Assembly: GCF_019973775.1 (NCBI RefSeq)
Contig: NZ_AP025032.1
Coordinates: 1,798,001 to 1,862,000 of the forward strand
DNA: 64,000 bases
Source: Aureimonas sp. SA4125
GTDB taxonomy: Bacteria > Pseudomonadota > Alphaproteobacteria > Rhizobiales > Rhizobiaceae
Direction: 5' to 3'
Program-made: the position numbers and the translations under genes
The notes under the pieces: model-generated
What the model was told of the DNA's origin: nothing
Databases searched by the model: none
Seen by the model: only the letters and a program-made list of their open reading frames with translations
In this document: positions 8,604 through 16,586 of the stretch, piece by piece
Layout of the letters: each line of letters opens with the position of its first letter
How positions within the stretch are numbered: the first letter of the stretch is position 1

Positions 8604-8710
8604 TCGCGGCACTCTCCCCGAGGCGACAGGACGGCAGGACAGGCCGTCCTTGACCGGCCGGCACCCTCCGCCGACAGTCGCCCTCCAGCCGATCCACTCC
8701 GGGCCGCCGA

Positions 8711-9118
8711 ATGCCAGCCAATGTCACCCTTCGCCTCGATTTCGACGCCGGCCGGCGGCTTGGCCACGGCAAGATCGCCTTGCTCGAGGCCGTAGAGCGG
8801 CACGGGTCGATCGCGGCGGCTGGGCGCGAGTTCGGCATGTCCTACCGCCGGGCCTGGCTCCTCGTCGACGAGCTCAACCGGATGTTCTCCGCGCCCATGG
8901 TCGCGGCGCGCGGGGGCGGCCGCAATGGCGGCGGAGCGGCGCTGACGGAGACGGGCTCGCGCGTTGTCGCGCTCTACCGCGCTGCCGAAAAGACGATCCT
9001 CGCCGGCGCTGCCGCGGAGATCGACGCGCTCGAAGCGCTCCTCGCCACGTCGGCCGCCGACGCGTCGCCGGCTGATCCGTCTCCCCTCGACCTTTCGCCT
9101 GGCGAATTGCCCGGCTGA
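8711..9118 (+). CDS. ModE-type winged-helix regulator without molybdate-binding domain
   Basis: A 135-residue DNA-binding protein of the ModE N-terminal type. The winged helix covers about residues 5-105, with recognition-helix motif GMSYRRAW, and ALTETGSRVVALYR follows in the wing and dimerisation helix. Full-length ModE adds a C-terminal di-Mop sensor. This protein instead ends in about 30 Ala/Pro/Ser-rich residues. It lies 107 bp downstream of modC on the same strand and is the natural candidate for binding the two palindromes before modA. How it senses molybdate is unclear. Confidence 0.85.
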   Translation: MPANVTLRLDFDAGRRLGHGKIALLEAVERHGSIAAAGREFGMSYRRAWLLVDELNRMFSAPMVAARGGGRNGGGAALTETGSRVVALYRAAEKTILAGAAAEIDALEALLATSAADASPADPSPLDLSPGELPG

Positions 9119-9211
9119 CCTTGCGAGAGTCGTCTCCTGGCCCACCCTGGCGGCGCCTTCGCAAAACCGTCATGTCCCCCGCTTAGAGCCTTGCGCGACA
9201 GAAGGAATGAT

Positions 9212-10258
9212 ATGACCGACATTTCCGTGCGCGGGGTCAGCAAACGCTTCGGCGCGACGCAGGCCCTTGCCGACATCTCCCTCGATTTCGCGTCGGGCTC
9301 GTTCACCGCGCTTCTCGGCGCCTCGGGCTGCGGCAAGACCACGCTCCTGCGTCTCATCGCCGGTTTCGAGGCGCCCGACAGCGGCGAGATCCGTTTTGGC
9401 GGGGACGTGGTCGCCGACGCCCGGCGTCAGGTGGCGCCCGAACACCGCGGCGTCGGCGTCGTCTTCCAGTCCTATGCGCTGTGGCCGCACATGAATGTCG
9501 GCGACAACGTCGCCTATCCCCTGAAGACCCGACGCGTCGGCCGCGAGGAGGTTCAGGCAAGGGTCGAGGCGGTGCTGGCGACCGTCGGCCTGAGCGGGTT
9601 CGGCACCCGGCGGATCGAGGAGCTCTCCGGCGGCCAGCGCCAGCGCGTGGCGTTGGCGCGCTGCCTCGTCGCCGAATCGCGGATCATTCTCTTTGACGAG
9701 CCGCTGGCCAATCTCGACATGCATCTGCGAGCGTCGATGACGGTCGCCTTTCGCGAGATCCACGATCGCACGGGCACGACCATGGTCTATGTCACGCATG
9801 ACCAGTCCGAGGCGCTGGCGCTCGCCGACCGGGTGGTGGTCATGCAGGCGGGCCGAATCCTGCAGGCGGACGAACCCGCCAACGTCTACGCCGCGCCGGC
9901 GGACAGGACCGTCGCCGGCTTTGTCGGACGAGGATTTCTCGTGCCCTGCGCGGTGTCCGCCTGCCGTGATGGCATGGCCCTTGTCAGCGTCGCCGGCCAT
10001 TCCTTCGGCGCGCGTCTTGCCGGGGGGAGGGCCGCCACGCTCGGCCCGGCCACCGTTCTTCTCCGACCGGAAACGATGCGGATCGATACGACGGGGATCG
10101 CCGCCACCGTCGTCGGTGCGATCTACCGCGGGCCGGTGTTCGAGGTGCTGCTGCGCACGCCATCCGGCGAAACGCTCGCCGTCGACTGCATCCTGCCGCC
10201 GGCGATCGGCGACAATGTCCATGTCGCCGTCTCGGACGCCTACGTCGTGCCGGACTGA
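9212..10258 (+). CDS. ABC transporter ATP-binding protein, ferric/polyamine type
   Basis: A 348-residue ATPase of the FbpC/PotA group. Walker A is GASGCGKTT, the Q-loop is in VVFQSYALWPHM, the signature is LSGGQRQR, Walker B is IILFDEPLANLD, and the switch His is in YVTHDQSEA. A TOBE-like regulatory domain follows from about residue 240. The ATG at 9212 has GAAGGAA upstream, and an in-frame TTG at 9191 is less likely. It converges on a permease gene with a 45-bp gap. Its matching permease and binding protein are on the other strand, so the transporter is built from two transcripts. Confidence 0.88.
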   Translation: MTDISVRGVSKRFGATQALADISLDFASGSFTALLGASGCGKTTLLRLIAGFEAPDSGEIRFGGDVVADARRQVAPEHRGVGVVFQSYALWPHMNVGDNVAYPLKTRRVGREEVQARVEAVLATVGLSGFGTRRIEELSGGQRQRVALARCLVAESRIILFDEPLANLDMHLRASMTVAFREIHDRTGTTMVYVTHDQSEALALADRVVVMQAGRILQADEPANVYAAPADRTVAGFVGRGFLVPCAVSACRDGMALVSVAGHSFGARLAGGRAATLGPATVLLRPETMRIDTTGIAATVVGAIYRGPVFEVLLRTPSGETLAVDCILPPAIGDNVHVAVSDAYVVPD

Positions 10259-10303
10259 GCGCGTGCCCGGCCCGAGCGCGTACGGAAAAAGCGCCGGCAG
10301 CCG

Positions 10304-12016
10304 TCAGCGCCAGGGCAGGACGCCTGCCGGCAGGCGCCGGCCCACCCGGTCGAGGACGATCAGGAGGCAGACGACGACCACGACCGTCGACACCGCGATC
10401 GCCGCCGCGGCGCTGGCGAGCCCCGCCTCTTCCAGGCTGAAGAGGACGACGCCGAGCGTCTCGTTGCCGCCCGACCAGAGCAGGGCGGAGACAGTCAACT
10501 CGTTGAAGGCGCTCATGAACACGAGCAGCGCGCCGGCCACCGCCGCCGGCAGCGCGAGCGGCGCGGTGATCGTCGTCAGGCGTCGAAGCGGGCCGGCCCC
10601 GGCAACGGCGGCGGCCTCCGTCAGGTCGCCCGAGATCTGTCCGATCGACGCCTCCACCGGCTGCAGGGCCAGTGTTGCAAAACGCATGAGATAGGCCACG
10701 AGGATGATCGCGGCCGTGCCGTAGAGGCTGCCGATCAGGGGCAGCGGGCGCAGGAACAGGAGGATGCAGGCGATGGCAAGGACGATGCCGGGAACGGCAT
10801 AGGCCAGCGCCAGCGAGCCGAAGAGCAGTTTTCGCCAGCGCAGCCCGAAACGCTGGCTGGCGACGATGAGCGGCACCGCGATCACGGCGAGCAGCAGCGC
10901 CGCCGTGCCGGCGAGGAGGAACGAGTTGCGGAAGGCGCGAAGCGTCGATGCCTGCCGGGTCAGCACCTCGGCGAAATTGTCGAGCGTGACCGTGGCGAGC
11001 GACAGCTTGACGCCGACGGTCGGCACCAGCGCCGTCGACAGGAGCGCCAGCGCGGGCAGGACGAGGATCAGCGCGACGACGGCCCAGGCCGCAAGCCCGA
11101 GCGGCCAGCGCCAGGGTCCGAGCCGAAACGTCGCCGGCGTGCCGATGCCGAGGCGGTGGCCCGCACGCCGCAGCGCGAAGGACTGGCAGGCGACGCCGAG
11201 GAGCGCCAGGCCCGCGATCAGCGTCGACAGTGCCGCGACCTCCGGCAGGACGCTCGGCCCGAAACTCGACAGTTTCTGATAGATCAGCGTCGCCAGCGTC
11301 AGATAGTTGACGGGAAGGCCGAGCAGCGCCGGAATGCCGAAATTGCCGACGCCGGAGACGAAGGCGAGCGCCGCGGCGGCGGCGAAATAGGGCGCTGCAA
11401 CGGGCAGGATGATGGCGCGGAGCGTCGCGACCGCGCCCGCGCCCGAGGCGCGGGAGGCCTCCGTCAGGTCGCGCGGTATCCGGGCGAAGCCGGCGCGCAG
11501 GGTGATGAAGACGATCGGCGCATGCTGGATGCCGTAGAGCCAGATGATGCCGCCGCGGCCATGCAGCGGGTTCGCGGTGCCTGGAGGCGGTGCCAGGCCG
11601 AGGGCGCCGAGGAGCGCGCTCGACGGACCGAGCAACTGGAGGAAGGCGAGCGCGGTCACCTGCGGCGCGATCATCAGCGGCAGCAGGAAGAGAAAGCCGA
11701 TCGTGCGCTTGCCCGGCAGGTCGGTCATCGAGACGGCGACGGCAAAGGCCGTGCCGAGGGCGAGCGCGATGAGCGCACCGCAGAAAGCGGTGTCGAGCGT
11801 ATGCCAGGTCGCGCGAAGGGCCGAGGCCTTGCCGAGCCGTTCGGCAAACGCCTGGAGATCGACAAGGCCGCCTGGCACCAGTGCCTCGACGACGATCCGC
11901 CCCATCGGCAGCGCACCGAGACAGAGGATCACGGCGAGCGCCACGGCCGGGCCGAAGGGGAGGCGTAAAAACGGCCGCGGGGGGAAGCCGCGGCCGGATA
12001 AAGACGTCAGGGACAT
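10304..12016 (-). CDS. ABC transporter permease, fused two-domain ferric type
   Basis: A 570-residue permease with two consecutive permease domains and about 12 membrane segments, like FbpB/AfuB. EAA-type loops occur in both halves (LTEASRASGAGAVATLR and LTEAAAVAGAGPLRR). Such single-chain permeases serve iron(III), thiamine or phosphonate importers. The start at 12016 (MSLTSLSG) is chosen over an upstream in-frame start because the longer N-terminus overlaps the preceding gene's end. It is 13 bp downstream of the binding-protein gene. Confidence 0.87.
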   Translation of the reverse strand: MSLTSLSGRGFPPRPFLRLPFGPAVALAVILCLGALPMGRIVVEALVPGGLVDLQAFAERLGKASALRATWHTLDTAFCGALIALALGTAFAVAVSMTDLPGKRTIGFLFLLPLMIAPQVTALAFLQLLGPSSALLGALGLAPPPGTANPLHGRGGIIWLYGIQHAPIVFITLRAGFARIPRDLTEASRASGAGAVATLRAIILPVAAPYFAAAAALAFVSGVGNFGIPALLGLPVNYLTLATLIYQKLSSFGPSVLPEVAALSTLIAGLALLGVACQSFALRRAGHRLGIGTPATFRLGPWRWPLGLAAWAVVALILVLPALALLSTALVPTVGVKLSLATVTLDNFAEVLTRQASTLRAFRNSFLLAGTAALLLAVIAVPLIVASQRFGLRWRKLLFGSLALAYAVPGIVLAIACILLFLRPLPLIGSLYGTAAIILVAYLMRFATLALQPVEASIGQISGDLTEAAAVAGAGPLRRLTTITAPLALPAAVAGALLVFMSAFNELTVSALLWSGGNETLGVVLFSLEEAGLASAAAAIAVSTVVVVVCLLIVLDRVGRRLPAGVLPWR

Positions 12017-12029
12017 CGCGGCTTTCGGG

Positions 12030-12998
12030 TTACTGGGCCATCGCTTCGGTGAACTTTTCCTTGTTGGCGGTCTCGTTGGCAAGCGCTGCGGCCGCATCAT
12101 AGGGCAGGACCTTGATCGCCGAGCGCTCGGGATAGCCGGCAGGCAGAGCGACGCCCGCGCGCGCCGGGATGTAGCCCTGGCTGGACGCCAGCGCCTGGCC
12201 CTTTTCCGACAGGACGAAATCGACGAAAGCCTTGGCGGCTTCCGGATTCTTCGCCGTGGAGAGGATCGCGACCGGCTCGGTGACGGCCGAGACGCCCTCG
12301 GCCGGGAACACGAACTCGACCGGCGCGCCCTTGGCCTTTTCGCGGATCGGCATGTAGTCGACGATCATGCCGTAGAGTTTTTCGCCGCCGGAAACGGCCT
12401 TCAGGACGTCGCCATTGCCGCCCGAGGCCTGTGCGCCGTTTTCGGCGAGCTTCTCGTAATAGCCCCAGCCAGCGCCGAGATTGTCGGTGAGGGTGACCGC
12501 ATGGATGAGGGCGGCGCCCGAGGTCAGCGGGCTCGGCATGGCGACGAGACCCTTGGCTTCAGGCTTTTCCAGATCGGCCCAGCTTGCCGGCACGAAGGGC
12601 GCCTTGGTGTTGTAGACGATGCCGGTGGTGATGAGCTTGGTCGAGAAATAGGTCTTGTCCGGGTCGGACTGGGCATCGGCAAAGGCCGTGAGATCGGCCT
12701 CGGGATAGGCCATCAGCCGTCCCTCCTTCTTCAGGCCCTGCATGGTCACGACGTCGGCGATGAGGAGAAGGTCCGGCTGCGGGGCGCCTGCCTCGATCTC
12801 GGCGCGGAGCTTGGCCATGATCTTCGGCGTGCCGTCGCGGATCCAGTCGACCTTCACGCCCGGGTTCTCCGCCATGAAGGCGTCGACCGTCTGCTGCGCG
12901 TCGGTGTTCGGCTGGCTGGTGTAGAGAACCAGCGTGCCGTCGACGGCGAAAGCCGGGCTGGCGGCAAGAAGACAGGCGGCGATGATGGCGGAGCGCAT
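12030..12998 (-). CDS. ABC transporter substrate-binding protein, iron(III)-type
   Basis: A 322-residue periplasmic protein with a clear signal peptide (residues 1-18, AIIAACLLAASPAFA). The motifs LVLYTSQPNTDAQ, PQPDLLLIADVVTM and YPERSAIKVLPYD place it in the type 2 periplasmic-binding family that includes iron(III), putrescine and 2-aminoethylphosphonate binders. The paired C-terminal tyrosines of ferric FbpA are not obvious, so iron is a family inference. First gene of a two-gene minus operon. Confidence 0.83.
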   Translation of the reverse strand: MRSAIIAACLLAASPAFAVDGTLVLYTSQPNTDAQQTVDAFMAENPGVKVDWIRDGTPKIMAKLRAEIEAGAPQPDLLLIADVVTMQGLKKEGRLMAYPEADLTAFADAQSDPDKTYFSTKLITTGIVYNTKAPFVPASWADLEKPEAKGLVAMPSPLTSGAALIHAVTLTDNLGAGWGYYEKLAENGAQASGGNGDVLKAVSGGEKLYGMIVDYMPIREKAKGAPVEFVFPAEGVSAVTEPVAILSTAKNPEAAKAFVDFVLSEKGQALASSQGYIPARAGVALPAGYPERSAIKVLPYDAAAALANETANKEKFTEAMAQ

Positions 12999-13237
12999 GG
13001 AGACCTCTGTTCCGGAGCAAGTGCGAAAGGCTGCAGTAGCCCCCCGAAATGACGGCGCGATGACAGCCGGCCGCGCGGCAGAATGTCGGCGGGACGGGCC
13101 GCCGGCAAGGACGGCGCCTTCACAATTTCAAGGGATGGGCGCGAAGGCCGGGGGATGCGTCCCGGCGCGGCAACGTCGTTAACAAAATGGTCACGGCTCC
13201 CGCCGATGGTGCGCGGGCACACTTCAAGGAGCCAAGC

Positions 13238-13510
13238 ATGACGGACACGGTTGGAATCGCGGGCGGCCAGATCCTCGCCTTCATCGAGCGGATCGAGCAG
13301 ATCGAGACGGAGATCGCCGAACTGAACGAGGGCAAGAAGGAAACCTTCGCGGAAGCCAAGGGCGAGGGTTTCGACGTCAAGATCCTGAAAGAGATCATCA
13401 AGCTGCGCAAGCAGGACAAGGACGAGCGGGACGAGCACGAAACCGTCCTCGACCTCTATGTCCGCGCGATCGAGGAGGCCGAGAAGGCTCCGGCGGCGAA
13501 GGCCGCCTGA
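13238..13510 (+). CDS. gapR: GapR-family nucleoid-associated protein (DUF2312)
   Basis: A 90-residue helical, charged protein matching the DUF2312/GapR family. GapR clamps overtwisted DNA ahead of polymerases in alphaproteobacteria. The signature runs from ILAFIERIEQIETEIAELN through KGEGFDVKILKEIIKLRK. The ATG at 13238 follows AAGGAG at optimal distance. A strong hairpin ends transcription 12 bp after the stop. The gene is essentially restricted to alphaproteobacteria and supports the taxonomic call. Confidence 0.92.
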   Translation: MTDTVGIAGGQILAFIERIEQIETEIAELNEGKKETFAEAKGEGFDVKILKEIIKLRKQDKDERDEHETVLDLYVRAIEEAEKAPAAKAA

Positions 13511-13521
13511 CACGGCAGGGT

Positions 13522-13548
13522 GAGGGATCGGCCGGCGGCCGGTCCCTC
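13522..13548 (+). terminator. hairpin terminator after gapR
   Basis: A 27-bp near-perfect palindrome starting 12 bp after the gapR stop. A 13-bp stem (GAGGGATCGGCCG side) has a single internal G-T-type mismatch. No T-run follows, as is common in GC-rich alphaproteobacteria. It also separates gapR from the convergent DUF3305 gene. Confidence 0.65.
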
Positions 13549-13756
13549 CCGCGCGGCATCGTTCCGGCCGACGCGGCTCCGACGTCCGGCCGAGGCACTT
13601 CACGGCCGTCGTCAGTGTAGCGCGATGCCTCGATCATCGTTGCGGCCGGCCGACCACGCGGGGGCGGCGCGCCCGTCCATCGAGCCTGTCGGCGATGGCG
13701 ATGTCTTTCGTGGCAGGGCCGGCTGGCTGCATTCCGTCGCCGGCAAGGCGAGCGGG

Positions 13757-14200
13757 CTATTCGCGCTTGCGCTTCTTGAAGACGCGTTCGACATGGTGGG
13801 TCTTGATGAAGTCGGCGAGGCGCTGGGCGATTTCGGCGGGCATGGGCGCGACGTCGACCATCAAATTGCCGGCCTCCGTCATCGCCTCGCCCTCGGCGGG
13901 GTCCGCCGTGACCGAGAGGAGGCGGACGCCCGTGTCCTCGATCGACAGCGTCACCCAGAGCATCGCCTCGCCGGACGCGAGATTGTCGCGGTAGTTGCCC
14001 GTTTCCACGCGGTGGAACTCGACATCGGCGGAGCCGGCATACAGCAGAGCGACGCCGTCTTCCTCGCCGAGGAGATGGCCGTCGGCCGTGCCGGCGGCTT
14101 CCGGCACGATCGCCGCGACGCGATAGGCGTGGGTCGCCCAGGGGCTCGACGACGGGCGCCGCTCGACCACGACCCCGACACGGAAGTTTGGGCCTGACAT
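13757..14200 (-). CDS. DUF3305 domain-containing protein, FDH-locus accessory
   Basis: A 147-residue soluble protein whose N-terminus (FRVGVVVERRPSSSPWATHAYRVAAI) fits DUF3305. The family is known mainly from formate-dehydrogenase loci, where it pairs with DUF3306. Here DUF3306 is encoded at 19767 on the opposite arm. It ends in a basic tail (FKKRKRE). It is the last gene of a tightly packed minus operon and starts 2 bp after the upstream stop. Its molecular role is unknown. The context suggests maturation or assembly of the formate dehydrogenase. Confidence 0.82.
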   Translation of the reverse strand: MSGPNFRVGVVVERRPSSSPWATHAYRVAAIVPEAAGTADGHLLGEEDGVALLYAGSADVEFHRVETGNYRDNLASGEAMLWVTLSIEDTGVRLLSVTADPAEGEAMTEAGNLMVDVAPMPAEIAQRLADFIKTHHVERVFKKRKRE

Positions 14201-14202
14201 GC

Positions 14203-15216
14203 TCAGCTCGTCTCCTCTTGCGTTCGAAGCGGCAATCCCACGACGAGGTTCTGCGGCTTCATCCTCACTTCGCCGCTCGGCGTCATTGCGAGGAGAAGCC
14301 AGACCGGCCGCGCGCCGATCACCGGGAGCGCTTCCTCCGGGCTTGAGAATCGCAGCGCGAAGAGCCCGATGATCCGCTCGGCATCGCCGTCGCCGAGGTG
14401 CTCGCCGCGCCAGAGCGCGTTGCCGATGCGCGTCGCCTCGGCGTCGAGACCGACGAACCAGGCCCAGTCCTCCTCGTCCGCGCGCACCTCGGGCGTCACG
14501 GTCACGGTCACGCCGAGGAGATGGGCGACCCACAGCTCGATAACCCGCGCCAGGCCCCGCCGCGAGGCGACGCCGCCGGAAAAGGAGAGGACGAGGTCGA
14601 AGGATTCGCTGCGGTGGACGTAGGAGGCGGCGTTCTCGTCGGTGAGGACGTCGAGTTCGGTGACGACGGGTTCGGCGAACATCTGCAGCAGCGGCGGTGA
14701 CGAGCGGCCACGGTCTTCCTGCAGCTCGATGATCTCGGCATCGGCGAGAAGCAGGGCTCCCGCCTCGACGCTGGCGCGCTGCGGCCGAAAGAACAGCTCG
14801 GCGGCGCGCAGGACATGCGCGTCGTCACAGCCGTCGAGGACGTTGCGCAGGATCACCTGCGTCAGCTGGTTGACGAAGAGCGGCGGCGTCTGCCGCATCG
14901 ATCCGCGGACGAGCTCGAGATAGGCCGCCTCCAGCGTCGGGGCCGATGCCAGCCGGTCGCGGAAGGCGAGCATGACCCGCCAGTTCTCCTGCGCGTCCGC
15001 GTCCTCGAGAGCGGCAATCTCGGATGCCTCGACCGCACGGCGCGGATCGTCGAGGAGCGCTGAGTGAAGGCTCCGCTCGGCCGCGCAGGCCTCGGGCGGG
15101 GGCATCAGTTCCGGCCGGGCGAAATGCGCCTTCAGATAGTCGTCGGTGAGGACGAGGCGTCCGTTCTCGTCCCGGTCGAGAAGCTGGTGTCCGGAAGAGA
15201 CCCAGAAATCGGTCAT
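14203..15216 (-). CDS. conserved protein of the FDH locus (DUF6352-like)
   Basis: A 337-residue soluble protein with no leader or membrane segment. The N-terminus MTDFWVSSGHQLLDRDENGRL and the stretch MRQTPPLFVNQLTQVILRNVLDG match what I recall of the DUF6352 family, found next to formate dehydrogenase genes in Rhizobiales. It overlaps the upstream DUF6505-like gene by 4 bp (ATGA) and precedes DUF3305 by 2 bp, so the proteins are co-translated. No cofactor or catalytic motif was recognised. It is one of the least understood members of the locus. Confidence 0.75.
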   Translation of the reverse strand: MTDFWVSSGHQLLDRDENGRLVLTDDYLKAHFARPELMPPPEACAAERSLHSALLDDPRRAVEASEIAALEDADAQENWRVMLAFRDRLASAPTLEAAYLELVRGSMRQTPPLFVNQLTQVILRNVLDGCDDAHVLRAAELFFRPQRASVEAGALLLADAEIIELQEDRGRSSPPLLQMFAEPVVTELDVLTDENAASYVHRSESFDLVLSFSGGVASRRGLARVIELWVAHLLGVTVTVTPEVRADEEDWAWFVGLDAEATRIGNALWRGEHLGDGDAERIIGLFALRFSSPEEALPVIGARPVWLLLAMTPSGEVRMKPQNLVVGLPLRTQEETS

Positions 15217-15800
15217 GTCGGGCCTCGTATCAGTGCGTGCAGATCGACCGCCTCGGTGACGGCACCCTCGTCTTCATCATCGAGCGCCACGATGTCGAAG
15301 GCGCGCGTGTGCTGGACGAGGTCGTCGCGCTTTTTCAGCGTGCGGAATCGTTCGCGGATGCCGTCATCCTCGATGCTGCGCTGCACGGCGAGGATCGTGT
15401 TCTCCGGATGGTCGCACAGCGAGGCGGCGAACGCGATCTCCTCCTCGGCCGCGGCGCGTGCCGAGGCCTCGTCCGGCGCGCCCAGATGGACGACGAGCTG
15501 TCGCGCGAGCAGGGAAACGGCCGCCTCCCGTTCGGCGGCACTGACGGGGGTGACCACGACGAGCGTCGACCAGCCGAAGCTCGACAGGCCGAGCAGCCCG
15601 GAGCGGAATGCTTGCCGCTGCTTGCCCGCGAGCGCGGAGACATCGCGCGTCCAGAAGCGGAAGGCGCCCGAGACGGCCCATTCGCCCGGCTCTGCGACCT
15701 CGTCGAAGACGAATTCATCCGACGGATCGAGACGGATCGTGCGCGGCAGCTTGAGAATGCCGGTCAAATCCACGGCGTCCCGGTCGCGGGATCGAGCCAT
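15213..15800 (-). CDS. conserved protein of the FDH locus (DUF6505-like)
   Basis: A 195-residue soluble protein with a Trp/Gly-rich centre (GEWAVSGAFRFWTRDV) and an acidic, Asp-rich C-terminus. The context and N-terminus (LTGILKLPRTIRLDPSDEFVF) match the DUF6505 group adjacent to the lipoate-ligase-like gene in Rhizobiales FDH loci; this naming is from memory. Its start overlaps the end of that upstream gene by 37 bp and its stop overlaps the next gene by 4 bp. A later start is possible. The function is unknown. Confidence 0.72.
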   Translation of the reverse strand: MARSRDRDAVDLTGILKLPRTIRLDPSDEFVFDEVAEPGEWAVSGAFRFWTRDVSALAGKQRQAFRSGLLGLSSFGWSTLVVVTPVSAAEREAAVSLLARQLVVHLGAPDEASARAAAEEEIAFAASLCDHPENTILAVQRSIEDDGIRERFRTLKKRDDLVQHTRAFDIVALDDEDEGAVTEAVDLHALIRGPT

Positions 15801-16486
15801 GACACCGTCGTGAGCGCGTCCCCGAGCGATCGGCTCGAACCATCGGAAAGCATATCGCCGTCGTCGAGGATCTCGACGGCTTCTCCGCGCCAGCGGTGCA
15901 GCCAGTTCAGACGCACTGCCTCAAACCCTTCTTCGGCCCAGACATTCGTCTCGCGCAGGAAGGTCCGGGCAAATCCCTCGACGAGCATCCCGGGGTTCAA
16001 GTCTTCAAATCCCTGCTCGTCAAGTCCGCCGAGCAGCGGGCGCAGCCCGGCTTCGCCGGCCTGCATCACGACGAGGCGGATCGTCACACCGAGGACCAGC
16101 CAGGCGGGAACGGCGTCTTCCGGCGTGCCTTCCGGCCAGGCGAGGCGAAGGCCGCCGACCAGGGCGCCGTCCACCCGGATCGCATCCGGCCAGTCCAGCG
16201 AAATGTCGACCTGGGCCGGGGCATGGCTGCTGAGGGCATCGCAGAGTGCATTGCCGGCGGCATAGGCGACGCGGCGGGCCGGAGCGAGCGGCTCCTCGGG
16301 CTCGAGCACGAGCGCAAATTCCGCCAGATGAAAGCGGCGCGCCCAGATGAGGGTCCCAGCGCCCGCCGCGGACGCGATCTCCCTGGCATGGGAAAAGGGA
16401 TCGACAACCTCGCGCACCACATGAAGCGTGTAGGGCGGCGGCAGCAGCAGGTCAGGAGCCGTCGAAGGGGAGCGGGGCAGGGGCAT
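15764..16486 (-). CDS. biotin/lipoate A/B protein ligase-like protein of the FDH locus
   Basis: A 240-residue protein resembling the catalytic domain of lipoate/biotin protein ligases. Visible elements are HVVREVVDPFSHAREIA, a ligase-like core around AGNALCDALSS, and QVDISLDWPDAIRVDGALVGG, where the DIRVDGxKVGG-like loop of ligases is expected. No carrier protein with a biotinyl or lipoyl domain is encoded nearby, so the substrate is unknown. It is first in the four-gene minus operon and is divergent from the polyferredoxin gene across about 100 bp. A role in post-translational modification within FDH assembly is inference from the context. Confidence 0.75.
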   Translation of the reverse strand: MPLPRSPSTAPDLLLPPPYTLHVVREVVDPFSHAREIASAAGAGTLIWARRFHLAEFALVLEPEEPLAPARRVAYAAGNALCDALSSHAPAQVDISLDWPDAIRVDGALVGGLRLAWPEGTPEDAVPAWLVLGVTIRLVVMQAGEAGLRPLLGGLDEQGFEDLNPGMLVEGFARTFLRETNVWAEEGFEAVRLNWLHRWRGEAVEILDDGDMLSDGSSRSLGDALTTVSWLDPATGTPWI

Positions 16487-16586
16487 GATCACACGGATTC
16501 GGATTGACTTTGGACAGTTTACAATGGTTCTAGCCTGAACGGCCAGCGCCGAAAACCCAATAGCGTCAACGAGGATCGCCCAGACA

